DNA of 64,000 bases from CAVPLM01 sp963713545 (GCA_963713545.1 CAVQME010000010.1:372001-436000), one strand, 5' to 3'. Numbered from the stretch's first letter, positions 51,143 through 60,499 are shown. Notes: generated from the letters alone by a model not told the origin. Numbers and translations are program-made.

Positions 51143-52471
51143 TTACTTCTTGACGGCGAGCTGCTTGTCTATCTCGTTCAGAGCCTCTTCCATGATATCC
51201 AGGCCCTGTTTCAACTCCTCCCTGTCGATGATCAGCGGCGGCGCCACGAAACACACGTTGAAACGCATGTAAGTATAGAGGTGTCTGCTTCTGAGGTACG
51301 ACCCCAGGGCGGCCATCTCCGGCGAGGTGCCGGCGTAGGGGGCCAGGGGCTCCTTGGTAGCCTTGTCTTTGACCAGCTCGAGCATGCTGAAAAGGCCCTT
51401 GTGGCGGACGTCGCCCACACAGGCGTACTTCGCCTTCATGCCTTCGAGGCGCTCGGCCAAATAGGCGCCCTGCCGTTCCACGTTCTCGAAGACCTTCTCT
51501 TCTTCGTAGACGTCGAGCATGGCGATAGCCGCCGCGCACGAGAGCGGGTGCCCCGAGAACGTGAGCCCGGTCCAGAGCATGTTGGTCTCCATGTAGTCGG
51601 CAATATCCTTGGAGACGATGACCGCCCCCAGGGGAACGTAGCCGCTGGTGAGACCCTTGGCACACGTGACGATGTCGGGCTTGATCCCGTAGTGCTGGGT
51701 GGCCAGCCACTTGCCCGTGCGGCCGAAACCCGCCATGACCTCGTCGTCGATCAAGAGGATGCCGTACTTGTCCAGAAGGGCGCGCAGCTTGGGGAAGTAG
51801 TCGTCGGGCGGTACTAGCAGGCCGTTGGTGCCGGTGATGCCTTCGGCCAGCATGGCCGCGATGGTGTGCGGACCTTCCATCTGGATGACTTCCTCGATGT
51901 GGCTCACGCACTCACGGTCGCAGGAATCCACGGTCTTGCCAAACGGGCAGCGATAGCAGTAAGGGTCGAACACCCTCACGATGCCGGGCACCCCGGGCTC
52001 GACGGGCCAGCGGCGAAAGTCTCCGCCGGCGCTCATGGACCCCATTGTGTCCCCATGGTAAGAGCGATAGCGGGTGATGATCTTCCGCCGGCCGGTGTAG
52101 GTGCGCGCCATCTTCATGGCGCTCTCGTTGGCTTCGGTCCCCCCCAGGCAATAGAACGCCTTGGCTAGGCCCGTGACTTCGGCCAGCTTCTTGCCCAACC
52201 GGCCCCGCGGCTCGTGAGCGAAGCCAGGTCCAGCGAAACACAACTCGTCCGCCTGCCGCTTGATGGCCTCGATCACCTTGGGATGCTGATGGCCGATATT
52301 CAGGTTGATGAGCTGAGAGCAGAAATCCAGCCATTTGTTGCCGTCGCCGTCCCAGAACCACACCCCCTGGCCCCGAACCAGGTGGATGGGATTGGCCGCG
52401 CTCTGGACCGACCAGGGGAAGAGCGTGTAGTCGCGGTTTTCTTGGATCACTTTTGAAGAGGGTCGACTCAT
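51143..52471 (-). CDS. Class III aminotransferase (beta-alanine/taurine type)
   Basis: A 442-residue PLP enzyme. Motifs are GNKWLDFCSQLINLNIGHQ, CLGGTEANESAMKMAR, YRSYHGDTMGSMSAGGD, LLIDDEVMAGFGRTG and the PLP Lys in TCAKGLTSGYVPLGAV. This subgroup is commonly annotated as beta-alanine or taurine transaminase; the mmsA-like gene downstream favours beta-alanine or 3-aminoisobutyrate. ATG 52471 has AGGAGG 4-5 nt upstream. The promoter and an activator-type palindrome lie just upstream, next to the pucR gene. Confidence 0.88.
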   Translation of the reverse strand: MSRPSSKVIQENRDYTLFPWSVQSAANPIHLVRGQGVWFWDGDGNKWLDFCSQLINLNIGHQHPKVIEAIKRQADELCFAGPGFAHEPRGRLGKKLAEVTGLAKAFYCLGGTEANESAMKMARTYTGRRKIITRYRSYHGDTMGSMSAGGDFRRWPVEPGVPGIVRVFDPYCYRCPFGKTVDSCDRECVSHIEEVIQMEGPHTIAAMLAEGITGTNGLLVPPDDYFPKLRALLDKYGILLIDDEVMAGFGRTGKWLATQHYGIKPDIVTCAKGLTSGYVPLGAVIVSKDIADYMETNMLWTGLTFSGHPLSCAAAIAMLDVYEEEKVFENVERQGAYLAERLEGMKAKYACVGDVRHKGLFSMLELVKDKATKEPLAPYAGTSPEMAALGSYLRSRHLYTYMRFNVCFVAPPLIIDREELKQGLDIMEEALNEIDKQLAVKK

Positions 52472-52495
52472 GTGTCCTCCTGACGTCGATAGACC

Positions 52496-52539
52496 ATGTT
52501 ACACACGGCCATGCGCGTGATTCAACGGACACAGTGTCC
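52496..52539 (-). promoter_or_regulatory. Promoter and upstream palindrome of the aminotransferase-mmsA operon
   Basis: On the minus strand TTGAAT (52525-52520), 18 nt, then TAACAT (52501-52496). The perfect palindrome GGACAC-a-GTGTCC (52527-52539) sits 1 nt upstream of the -35, a typical activator site. The PucR-family gene immediately upstream is the obvious candidate regulator. Confidence 0.5.
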
Positions 52540-52601
52540 AAAATCGCTGGAAAAACGAGAAATCTGTCGCACTTACCGGGTCTCGGGCCACAAAACCGCA
52601 C

Positions 52602-53321
52602 CTACGAGCCCGTTCGCTTGAGCAGCTCGAGAGCCACTATCAATCCCGTCCGCCGGTAGGGAGCGTCCAGGTCGCCCAGCATGCCATTGAGCTGTTCAAG
52701 ACGGTAGTAGACCGTCTGCCGGCGCACGCCCAGCCGTCGCGCCGCCTCGGCGATGTTGAACCTGGCGGCGAACAGGGCCTCCAGAGTGGCGAGCAGGGTG
52801 CCGCGAGGGCGAACGGGCAGCGCCAGGATCGGTCCGAGCTGCCCTTCGACGAAACGGGGACCCCGCCCCGTCTGGATGAGCGAATCGAGGATGGCATCCA
52901 GCATGGATTCATCTTCGGGCGGGGCAAGTCTACCAAGGATACGGAGGTGAGCCTCCTTGGTGAGATCGGCGAACCGCACCTCCTCCCGGAATACCACCAA
53001 CGGGAACTCCATCAGCCGCGCCGATTGCAGCATATCGTCGGGCACTTCTTCGAGCCATTGGACCAGTTCGAGAACCAGCCCCTGCGCCCCGGCTTCGACG
53101 AGCGAGAGCACATAGGATTCCCTGGCCCCAGGCGTTACTCGGGCCAGCTCGAGCCCTGTGCTCACCAAGAGCTCGCCTCCGGATAGGAAGCGCCACGCGT
53201 CCAGGAGCTCAGACACGTGCACCCAGGTCACCGGCTCGTCCAGACGCGATTGCCCGGTGAGCAACTCTGCTTCCGCGAAAGCCGGGAGTGCAAGGATCTC
53301 GCGCAGAGAGGGCAAGCTCAC
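52602..53321 (-). CDS. Compact PucR-family transcriptional regulator
   Basis: A 239-residue regulator. The N-terminal PucR ligand domain is at ~1-125 (LPSLREILALPAFAEAELL, VTWVHVSELLDAWRFLSGGELL, FPLVVFREEVRF). The C-terminal helix-turn-helix of the PucR/HTH_30 type is at ~180-235 (LFAARFNIAEAARRLGVRRQ, TVYYRLEQLNGMLGDL). The usual central GGDEF-like domain is almost absent, so it is about half the normal length. GTG 53321 overlaps the GNAT stop (GTGA). It probably regulates the adjacent aminotransferase-mmsA genes. Confidence 0.87.
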   Translation of the reverse strand: MSLPSLREILALPAFAEAELLTGQSRLDEPVTWVHVSELLDAWRFLSGGELLVSTGLELARVTPGARESYVLSLVEAGAQGLVLELVQWLEEVPDDMLQSARLMEFPLVVFREEVRFADLTKEAHLRILGRLAPPEDESMLDAILDSLIQTGRGPRFVEGQLGPILALPVRPRGTLLATLEALFAARFNIAEAARRLGVRRQTVYYRLEQLNGMLGDLDAPYRRTGLIVALELLKRTGS

Positions 53322-53770
53322 AAGGGCCTCCGAGCCACTAGTTCGTCATCTTCCAGTTCATCCGTCTCTTCGAAACCAAGAGACGCGTAAAGCGCCTGGG
53401 CGCCGGCATTGGCCGGAGAGTAGCTGAGAGCGGCCGACAGGCATCCCTGGTCGTCTCTCAGTCTGCGCAGGACCGCCCGGACGGCCGCCGATCCATAGCC
53501 GCGGCCCTGGTGCCGCCGATCTATGGTGAGCCCCCCGACCCAGCCGCTGCCATCCGAGGGATCGACGGCCCACATGACGAATCCCACCACCTCGCCGTCA
53601 ACATAGATTGCAAGCGGGTGCCAGACGCCGCCGTAGTGGCACAGCGCCAGGTAGTGGCTGACCGGCATTACGAAGTCACGCTGGTCGTCCCGGACCTCGA
53701 CCGCGGCGCAGGCCCGCCAATTCTCGCCGTCGACTTCACGTAGAGATAACCGGGTCGGCATGTCAAACAT
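53318..53770 (-). CDS. GNAT-family N-acetyltransferase
   Basis: A 150-residue acetyltransferase with IYVDGEVVGFVMWAVDPSD, the acetyl-CoA loop IDRRHQGRGYGSAAVRAVLR (R/Q-x-x-G-x-G/A) and SPANAGAQALYASLGFEETDE. It resembles spermidine/aminoglycoside-type small GNATs. A start three codons later (53761) is equally possible. It overlaps pucR by 4 nt and may modify an amine substrate of the catabolic cluster. Confidence 0.87.
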   Translation of the reverse strand: MFDMPTRLSLREVDGENWRACAAVEVRDDQRDFVMPVSHYLALCHYGGVWHPLAIYVDGEVVGFVMWAVDPSDGSGWVGGLTIDRRHQGRGYGSAAVRAVLRRLRDDQGCLSAALSYSPANAGAQALYASLGFEETDELEDDELVARRPL

Positions 53771-53825
53771 GATCCCACACCGGCAGTGCTCCCGACGGAT
53801 GTTGGATCGCCATCATCATCGTTGC

Positions 53826-55262
53826 TCAGCTGGGCCGGCGGTAGCCCATGACGGCCTTGACTTCCAGGAAATCCTCCAGGCCGAAGCGGCCCCATTCCCG
53901 ACCGTTGCCCGACATCTTGTAGCCGCCGAAGGGCGCGCTCATGTCGGTGCTCGCCCCGTTAAGGTGCACCATCCCGGTGCGGATACGGCGCGCCACCCGG
54001 CGCGCCCGCTCGACGTCGCCGGAGCTGACGTAACCGGAAAGTCCGTAGGCGCTGTCGTTGGCGATGGCGATCGCGTCGTCCTCGTCCTTGAACGGAATGA
54101 TGCAGAGAACCGGGCCAAAGATCTCCTCCTGCGCGATGCGCATGTGATTGCGCACATCGGCGAAGACGGTCGGCTTGACGTAGTAGCCCCGCTCCAGGCC
54201 GGCGGGCCGCTCGAGGCCGCCGGCGACCAGGCGCGCTCCCTCATCCAGTCCGGTCTGGATGTAGCGTCTGACGTTCTCGTACTGCTTCTTGCCGGCAACG
54301 GGGCCCATGAAGGTGCCGGGGTCCCGCGGATCTCCCACGACCAACTGGTCGGCTTCCTCGGCAGCGATGGCCACGGCCTCGTCGTAGACCGCCTCCGCGA
54401 CCAGCATCCGGGTGGGTGCGTTGCAGCTCTGCCCGGAGTTGCGCATGCAGCCCCTTACTCCGCCTATGACGACCTTCTCGAGGTTGACGTCCTCGAACAC
54501 GATGTAGGCCGATTTACCCCCCAGTTCCTGCGAGACGCGTTTGATCGTAGGGGCAGCCTCGATCGCGACGGCGGCCCCGACTTCCGTAGAACTGGTGACC
54601 GACACCATATCAACCAGAGGGTGAGAGGCCAGCGATCCGCCCAGCGATGACCCCGGACCGTTGATCAGGTTGAACACGCCGGCCGGCACCCCGGCCTCGT
54701 CCAGGACCTCAGCCAGTATCAGGGTGGAGAGCGGGGAGAGCTGGCTGGGCTTGAGCACCATGGTGCATCCCGCGGCCAGCGCCGGCCCGACCTTGACCAG
54801 GACCTGGTTCATGGGCCAGTTCCAGGGAGAAATAAGGGCGCAGACCCCGATCGGCTCCCGGATGACCTGTGTGGTGCCCCACTCTTGCTCGAAAAGATAC
54901 TCTTTCAGCACCTCTATGTCGTTCTCGAGGTGCCACTCCCCTATCCGCGCCTGCACCTTTTCCGAGAAGCTCGTGGGAATGCCCACCTCGGTGGTCATAG
55001 CCGCGGCCATCTCAGGCAGGCGGCGCCTGTATCCCTCCAGGACGCGCGTGAGCAGCGCGAGACGCTCTTCCCGGCTCGTCCGGCTGTAGCTCGGGAAGGC
55101 CCGGTGAGCGGCCCGAACAGCCGCGTCTACATCGGCTGTAGAGGCCCTGGCGACCCGGGCTACCTCTTCCTCGGTGGCCGGGTTGACGACGACTATCTCG
55201 CCGCTCGACTCCACGGGATCCACCCACCGCCCGTCGATGTAGAACTTCGCTTCGTTTCCCAC
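53826..55262 (-). CDS. NAD(P)-dependent aldehyde dehydrogenase
   Basis: A 478-residue ALDH. The chain shows FYIDGRWVDPVESSGEIVVV, SPWNWPMNQVLVKVGPALAA, the general base Glu in SQELGGKSAYIVFED, the nucleophile Cys in RNSGQSCNAPTRMLV and the C-terminal GGYKMSGNGREWGRFGLEDF. It is of the broad betaine-aldehyde/carboxylic-aldehyde type. It lies 47 nt downstream of the LIV-type permease genes on the same strand and may oxidise the aldehyde left after the imported substrate is cleaved. Confidence 0.9.
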   Translation of the reverse strand: MGNEAKFYIDGRWVDPVESSGEIVVVNPATEEEVARVARASTADVDAAVRAAHRAFPSYSRTSREERLALLTRVLEGYRRRLPEMAAAMTTEVGIPTSFSEKVQARIGEWHLENDIEVLKEYLFEQEWGTTQVIREPIGVCALISPWNWPMNQVLVKVGPALAAGCTMVLKPSQLSPLSTLILAEVLDEAGVPAGVFNLINGPGSSLGGSLASHPLVDMVSVTSSTEVGAAVAIEAAPTIKRVSQELGGKSAYIVFEDVNLEKVVIGGVRGCMRNSGQSCNAPTRMLVAEAVYDEAVAIAAEEADQLVVGDPRDPGTFMGPVAGKKQYENVRRYIQTGLDEGARLVAGGLERPAGLERGYYVKPTVFADVRNHMRIAQEEIFGPVLCIIPFKDEDDAIAIANDSAYGLSGYVSSGDVERARRVARRIRTGMVHLNGASTDMSAPFGGYKMSGNGREWGRFGLEDFLEVKAVMGYRRPS

Positions 55263-55309
55263 CTGATTCTCTCCCTGTTACGATCCCGGCGCCGGATCCG
55301 GCGCCGGCT

Positions 55310-56491
55310 CTACGCGTGCGGGGGCTCAGCCGGGGGCTCGGAGAACGACCCAGGGGCCTCGGCCGGTCCCGGTGGCGCCGCCGGCGATGATGAGGCCGCC
55401 GGGCCGGCCGTCGCGGTCGATCCGGACGGAGCTGCCGGTGTGGCGCCGGATAGGACCGGGGGCGGCGGGGCGGGCGGCGCTTCTTGGGTGAAGCAGACCG
55501 TCTCCAGGCAGAGACGTCTGCGCACAGGGAAGAGATCAGCGGGCCAGCGCCGGTAGATCGCGCCCCACAGGCCTCGCTGGGCGAAGACGACCACCAGGGC
55601 CGCGATCAGGCCAATCAGGATCAGATACCAGGTGCCGTAATCCGCGAGGAGTTGCTGCAGGGCGAAGAACACGATGGCCCCTATGATCGGCCCCTCGATG
55701 GTCCCCAGTCCGCCGATTACCACGGCGAAGATCATCAGGGCGCTCCATTGCAGGCTGAAGCCCGCCTCCGGCTGCACCCTCAGCAGGTTGAGATAGATGA
55801 CCGCACCCGTGGCGCCGGTGCCGAACGCGGCCATGATGTAGACCCAGAGCTTGGAACGGGTTATGTTCACCCCCAGGCTGCGGGCCCCGACCTCATCGTC
55901 CCGGATGGCCGTGAGCGCGACCCCTCGCCGTGACCGCAGGACCAGATAGACGAGAGCGATCGACCCCACGGCGACTGCCAGAGCCCACCAGAAGACGATC
56001 GCCTCCCGAGCACCGCGTTCCACTGCGCCGGCGCTGTTGATGCTGACGCCTGATCCTCCACCCAACCATGAGATCTGCGTCACCAAGAGCCGGTACACCT
56101 CGGCGATCACCCACGTGCCGACCGCGAAATAGCCTCCCCTGAGCCGGAAGGCCAGACCGGCCGTGGGGAACGCGAACAGGGCCGCGACTGCGCCGGCGAT
56201 GGGCACGCAGAGGAACGGGTTGATGCCCACCTTCTCAGCGAAGACCCACAAGGTGTATGCGCCGATGCCGACAAAGGCCTGCTGGCCCACGGATACCAGG
56301 CCGCCGTAACCGGCCAGCAGGTTCCACATCTGAGCGAGGGCCAGGAGGGTCAAGAAGGTGACCCCCTGCTTCATGATGTTGGAGGAACCCCATGCAGGGA
56401 CGGTCGCGGCGACGATGATCACGACTGCGACGATGGGCAGGGCGACTCGGCTGGCCCTCGTATACCGTTCGACCTTGAGCGGCGTGGCCAT
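55310..56491 (-). CDS. livM: Branched-chain-amino-acid-type ABC permease (LivM)
   Basis: A 393-residue inner-membrane permease with about ten helices and the LivM coupling segment LRSRRGVALTAIRDDEVGARSLGVNI. ATG 56491 is preferred to GTG 56494 because it forms a TGATG overlap with the livH stop. The last ~70 residues form a Pro/Ala/Ser/Gly-rich tail after the final helix, not part of the family. The tail begins near LCLETVCFTQEAPPAPPPP. Confidence 0.92.
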   Translation of the reverse strand: MATPLKVERYTRASRVALPIVAVVIIVAATVPAWGSSNIMKQGVTFLTLLALAQMWNLLAGYGGLVSVGQQAFVGIGAYTLWVFAEKVGINPFLCVPIAGAVAALFAFPTAGLAFRLRGGYFAVGTWVIAEVYRLLVTQISWLGGGSGVSINSAGAVERGAREAIVFWWALAVAVGSIALVYLVLRSRRGVALTAIRDDEVGARSLGVNITRSKLWVYIMAAFGTGATGAVIYLNLLRVQPEAGFSLQWSALMIFAVVIGGLGTIEGPIIGAIVFFALQQLLADYGTWYLILIGLIAALVVVFAQRGLWGAIYRRWPADLFPVRRRLCLETVCFTQEAPPAPPPPVLSGATPAAPSGSTATAGPAASSSPAAPPGPAEAPGSFSEPPAEPPHA

Positions 56492-57357
56492 CACTGCACC
56501 TGCTTCGCGAAGAGGCCTTGGGGACGGAAGGCCAGGATGGCCAGGAACACGAGATGCCCCACGAGCATGCCCCAGCCCTGCTGGATGTGATCACCGAGCA
56601 CTTGAGCGATGCCTAGGATGATTCCGCCCACCAGGGTCCCCCAGAGCGAGCCCAGACCGCCGATGATCACGGCCTCGTAAGCGAAGATCAGCCGGAACGG
56701 CCCGGCACCTGGGGTGAAGGTCGTCCGGATACCGATGAACACGCCCCCTATGGCCACGATAGCGAGCGCGACGGCCATGGCCATGCCGTAGAGATGACGG
56801 TTGTCGATACCCATGAGCTGGGCGGCCCGTTGGTTGTCGGCGGTGGCCCGGAAGGCCCGGCCCATGCGGGTGCGGCCCAAGAAAAGCTGCAGACCGAAGA
56901 GGACGATGACCGACGTGATGATGGTGAGCAGCGGGAACCAGCCGATGACCACCTGGTCGCTCAGCCGTATGAAGGCGTTCTCGATCCTCCCGGCGTCGAG
57001 GCCCTTGCTGTTGGCCGTGAACCCCTCGAGCAACAGGTTCTGAATGATGATGGCGATGCCGAAGGTGGCCAGGATGGCCGGCAGGGGTCCCGCGTCCATG
57101 GCGAAGTTCAGCAACCCGCGCTGGAGAAGATAGCCGAACACGGCCATCACGATCATCACCAGGACAAGGGTGTAGAAGGGGTTGATGCCGAGAGAGCCGA
57201 CTATCACCAGGGAGATGTAGGCGGCCATGACGCCGAAGTCCCCGTGAGCCAGGTTGACCAGACGCATCACCCCGAAGACCAGGGAGAGACCGGCCGCGAA
57301 CAACGCGTAGAGACCGCCGAGAAGGATCCCCTGGATGATGTCGTTTACCCAGACCAT
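56491..57357 (-). CDS. livH: Branched-chain-amino-acid-type ABC permease (LivH)
   Basis: A 288-residue permease with about eight helices: IIQGILLGGLYALFAAGLSL, RLVNLAHGDFGVMAAYISL (typical N-L-A-H-G-x-x motif), GFTANSKGLDAG and TRMGRAFRATADNQRAAQLMG, the coupling helix. It pairs with LivM; the start lies 3 nt after the livF stop. Confidence 0.93.
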   Translation of the reverse strand: MVWVNDIIQGILLGGLYALFAAGLSLVFGVMRLVNLAHGDFGVMAAYISLVIVGSLGINPFYTLVLVMIVMAVFGYLLQRGLLNFAMDAGPLPAILATFGIAIIIQNLLLEGFTANSKGLDAGRIENAFIRLSDQVVIGWFPLLTIITSVIVLFGLQLFLGRTRMGRAFRATADNQRAAQLMGIDNRHLYGMAMAVALAIVAIGGVFIGIRTTFTPGAGPFRLIFAYEAVIIGGLGSLWGTLVGGIILGIAQVLGDHIQQGWGMLVGHLVFLAILAFRPQGLFAKQVQ

Positions 57358-57360
57358 CCG

Positions 57361-58059
57361 TCAGACTCCGAAGTAGGCGGCGAAGATCTCTTCGCTCGAT
57401 ATGTCGCTGGGACTGCCTTCGAGCACCTGACGTCCCTCGAGCATGCAGGTGATGCGGTCGGCGAACTTCATGGCCTGGCCCACGTCCTGCTCCACCAGAA
57501 GCACGGTGGTGCCCGACTCCACGATCGCAGGCATGGCCTCGTAGATCTTCTCCACCACCACCGGGGCGAGCCCCAGCGATACCTCATCCAAGAGAAGAAG
57601 ACGGGGGTTCGACATCAGACCTCGGCCTATGGCCAGCGCCTGTTGCTCGCCCCCAGAGAGGCTGAAGGCCTGTCGCTGGCGTAGCCGGGACAAGAGGGGA
57701 AACAGCTCGTACACCTTGTCCATGGTCCACAGTCCGGTACGCCGGGAGTGGGCGCCGACCATAAGGTTCTCGGCGACGGTGAGGCTGGGGAACACCCAGC
57801 GGCCCTCGGGCACGTAGGAGATGCCCAGACCCACCCGTTTGTGGGGGGGCAGATCTCCCACGGGCTGTCCGTCGAACCGCACCTTGTCAGCGTCGGTGCG
57901 GATGAGCCCGCAGATGGTGCGGAGAAGCGTGGATTTACCCGCTCCGTTCGCGCCGATGACGGCGTGGGTCTCCCCTTCCGCGATGCGCATGTTGACGTTG
58001 AACAGGGCCTGAAAATGGCCGTAGCCCGTGCAGATGTCGTCTAGTTCGAGGAGGCTCAC
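57361..58059 (-). CDS. livF: LIV-type ABC transporter ATP-binding protein (LivF)
   Basis: A 232-residue ATPase. Walker A is GANGAGKSTLLRTICG, the signature is SLSGGEQQALAIGRGLM and Walker B is RLLLLDEVSLGL with VLLVEQDVGQAM (switch region). The GTG start overlaps the livG stop (GTGA). It energises the LivHM permease. Confidence 0.94.
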   Translation of the reverse strand: MSLLELDDICTGYGHFQALFNVNMRIAEGETHAVIGANGAGKSTLLRTICGLIRTDADKVRFDGQPVGDLPPHKRVGLGISYVPEGRWVFPSLTVAENLMVGAHSRRTGLWTMDKVYELFPLLSRLRQRQAFSLSGGEQQALAIGRGLMSNPRLLLLDEVSLGLAPVVVEKIYEAMPAIVESGTTVLLVEQDVGQAMKFADRITCMLEGRQVLEGSPSDISSEEIFAAYFGV

Positions 58060-58781
58060 GGGGCCATGCTCCCCATGTAGACGTCACGGACCTGAGGACT
58101 GTTGATTACCTCGTTGGGGTCGCCTTCTGCGATCAGACGGCCGAAGTCGATGGCCATCAGGCGGTCGACCACAGCCAACAGGGCGTGGACGATGTGCTCG
58201 ATCCAGATGATGCTGATACCCTCGGCGCGAAGCTGCTTGATGGTCCCGATGAGCGATTGGACCTCGTTCTCGGTAAGACCGCCGGCTATCTCGTCGAGGA
58301 GCAGGACCTTGGGCTCGGTGGCCAGGGCCCGGGCCAGCTCGAGGCGCTTACGCTCAAGCAGGCCGAGCGATTCGGCCAGCACGTTCGCCCGGGGGAGCAA
58401 CCCCACCCGGTGCAAGACCAACGCGCAGAGCTCATAGGAGGCCTTTTCCGATTGGTTTCGGCCGTAGGTACCGCCGACGAGTACGTTCTCGAACACCGTC
58501 ATGCCCTCGAACGGGCGGGGGATCTGGAAGGTCCGGCCCAGACCGGCGTGGCACCGTTCTTCCGGAGGCGTCTTTGAGATGTCGACGCCGGCGAACGTGA
58601 CACGGCCTTCGTCCGTGTGGACGGTCCCGGTGAGCAAGTTGAGCATGGTGGTCTTGCCGGCCCCGTTCGGGCCGACGACCCCGAGCGCCTCCCCCTGGTT
58701 GAGGGAGACGCTCAGGTCGTCGACCACTCTCACGCCCCCGAAGGACTTCGTGAGATGCTCAGCCTGAAGTATCACCGTCAC
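58056..58781 (-). CDS. livG: LIV-type ABC transporter ATP-binding protein (LivG)
   Basis: A 241-residue ATPase. Walker A is GPNGAGKTTMLNLLTG and Walker B is KVLLLDEIAGGLTENEVQSL; the His switch is in WIEHIVHALL. The signature is altered: AESLGLLERKRLELARALA instead of the usual L-S-Y-G-Q-Q-x-R. It forms the heterodimeric ATPase with LivF. The first gene after the binding protein, 63 nt downstream of it. Confidence 0.92.
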   Translation of the reverse strand: MTVILQAEHLTKSFGGVRVVDDLSVSLNQGEALGVVGPNGAGKTTMLNLLTGTVHTDEGRVTFAGVDISKTPPEERCHAGLGRTFQIPRPFEGMTVFENVLVGGTYGRNQSEKASYELCALVLHRVGLLPRANVLAESLGLLERKRLELARALATEPKVLLLDEIAGGLTENEVQSLIGTIKQLRAEGISIIWIEHIVHALLAVVDRLMAIDFGRLIAEGDPNEVINSPQVRDVYMGSMAP

Positions 58782-58844
58782 CGAAGCACCAGCTCCGATG
58801 GTCGCGAGGTCAAAGTGAGACTCCTAGCTCTTGCGCGAAGGTGG

Positions 58845-60290
58845 TTAGAACGTGGTCAAGTCTTTGATCTCGCCCGTCTGCGGGATGTCCGGGTAGTGCG
58901 AGTTGTCCACGACCAGCCGCTCCCATTCGCCGGTCTTGCCGATCCACTGACCGCCTACCAACGGCGTTATGGCACAGTTGGGGAGAGCGTTGGCGAACTT
59001 GACCGGACCCACCAGAGTCTGCAGATCGGTAGCCTTTATCGCTTCCACATAGGAGGCCGGATCGTCGAGATCTGCCGTCCGTTTTACCACGTCGGTGATC
59101 ACGTCGAAGCCGGCGCCTCCGGTCAGACCCAGAGCGGGGCTGAAGGGAGTGCCCACCTCGGCATCCCACGCGTCGACGATCCCCTGACAGGTGAGACCGG
59201 TGAGCGAAGAGGTGAACGGGTGGGTGTTCTCCCACCAGACCTCGTTGCAGAGCCCCTGACCGATGTCGCCGACAGCGTCCATATCGGGGCGGGTGAGGAT
59301 GGCCCGGCCGATGGCGGTCACTTTCGGGATGAAGCCGTTCTGCTTGGCCTGTTTCCAGAAGTTGGCGAAATCAGGCGGGTTGAGCAGCGCGGTCAGGCAT
59401 TCGCAGCCTTCAGACTTGAACTGGTTGATGAGGCTGGAGAAGTCCTCGGTGCCGTTCGTCACAAGGCCTGGGTTGACCCAGGTGTAGCCGGCCGGTTTCA
59501 TAGCGGACGGGAAGCCGGTGGCCTCGTCGGCAGTGGCGATGCCGTCGGGGTCGTTCGCCCATACGCAGGCAACTTTCTTGTTGGTCGGGAGCTTGTCGAA
59601 CAGGCCGATGTAGACCGCGTTCAGGTCCGATATGGCCCAGAACACGTTGTAGGCCCACTTGAAGCCCACGGCCGGGTCTCCGCCCATGCCGAAGAACCAG
59701 GGTTCCATCGGGCAGCCGTAGGTCACACAGGGCACGCCGTTGGCCTCGCACTGCTGTCCGACCGGGATGTTCACCACCGGCGTCATACCGGCGAATATGA
59801 CGTCGGGCTTGTCCTGGGTGATGAGCTCGCCTGCCACCTCGGCCGCCCGGTTGCTGTCGGACTGGCTGTCCTTGACGATCCAGCTGATCGGGTGCTTCTT
59901 GCCGTCGGCGCATACCAAGCCGTCGCCGATCGTGTCTTTGGCCTGTTGCAGCAGAAAGTCGTCCGGCTCGCTCAGGCCCGCGAACACCCCGGTGGTCATG
60001 GTGACCCAGCCGATCTTGATCTCGCGGCCCATCTCGGCGCCGGCGGCAGTCGTGGTAGTCTCTCCGCCGGCGGTAGTGGTGGTGGCCCCAGCCGTGGTGG
60101 TCGTCGCGGCGGCCGTGGTAGTGGTGGTCTCTTCCTCGCCGCCGCAGGCCGCGAGCACCCCGCCCAGCCCGGCTCCCATACCTACGGCCGCACCGGCGAT
60201 GCCGGCAATCTTCAGGAACTCACGGCGAGAGACCGCTTTGGAACCGGGTGCTTCGCATTCTTGCTTCGAGTATTCTTCGTTCTTGTCCAT
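58845..60290 (-). CDS. Tat-exported lipoprotein, LIV-type substrate-binding protein
   Basis: A 481-residue type I periplasmic-binding-fold protein. A Tat signal is clear: SRREFLKIAGIAGAA (Arg22, Arg23) then GVLAAC with lipid Cys49. A linker of Thr blocks follows. The binding domain begins EIKIGWVTMTTGVFAGLSEP and has IVKDSQSDSNRAAEVAGELI and DVIFAGMTPVVNIPVGQQCE. ATG 60290 has AAGGGGGA 7 nt upstream; longer readings lack a signal. It delivers an unknown solute to LivHMGF and lies directly downstream of the corrinoid methyltransferase genes. Confidence 0.92.
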   Translation of the reverse strand: MDKNEEYSKQECEAPGSKAVSRREFLKIAGIAGAAVGMGAGLGGVLAACGGEEETTTTTAAATTTTAGATTTTAGGETTTTAAGAEMGREIKIGWVTMTTGVFAGLSEPDDFLLQQAKDTIGDGLVCADGKKHPISWIVKDSQSDSNRAAEVAGELITQDKPDVIFAGMTPVVNIPVGQQCEANGVPCVTYGCPMEPWFFGMGGDPAVGFKWAYNVFWAISDLNAVYIGLFDKLPTNKKVACVWANDPDGIATADEATGFPSAMKPAGYTWVNPGLVTNGTEDFSSLINQFKSEGCECLTALLNPPDFANFWKQAKQNGFIPKVTAIGRAILTRPDMDAVGDIGQGLCNEVWWENTHPFTSSLTGLTCQGIVDAWDAEVGTPFSPALGLTGGAGFDVITDVVKRTADLDDPASYVEAIKATDLQTLVGPVKFANALPNCAITPLVGGQWIGKTGEWERLVVDNSHYPDIPQTGEIKDLTTF

Positions 60291-60401
60291 CCTGATGTCC
60301 CCCTTGCTCTGTGGGTGAGGCCCGTCCATGGCCCCTGGTTTCCCTTTTGCCCTTTGCCCAACCTTCGCAAGCGACCGTGTCAAGAGGCCGCTCACGGCCA
60401 T

Positions 60402-60439
60402 GAAGCACCACGACGCGCGCCACCGCGCCGTCGTGCTTC
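60402..60439. terminator. GC hairpin upstream of the binding-protein gene
   Basis: GAAGCAC..CGACG on the left and CGTCGTGCTTC (60429-60439) on the right pair with a 3-nt bulge. It lies 112 nt before the binding-protein start in the 209-nt gap after the pterin-dependent methyltransferase. It may end the methyltransferase transcript; no T-run is present. Confidence 0.35.
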
Positions 60440-60499
60440 CCTTTGCCTCATCTCCCCCTTTCCCCTGTTAACCATGCATCCTGGTCGCATCCGCGTCGG

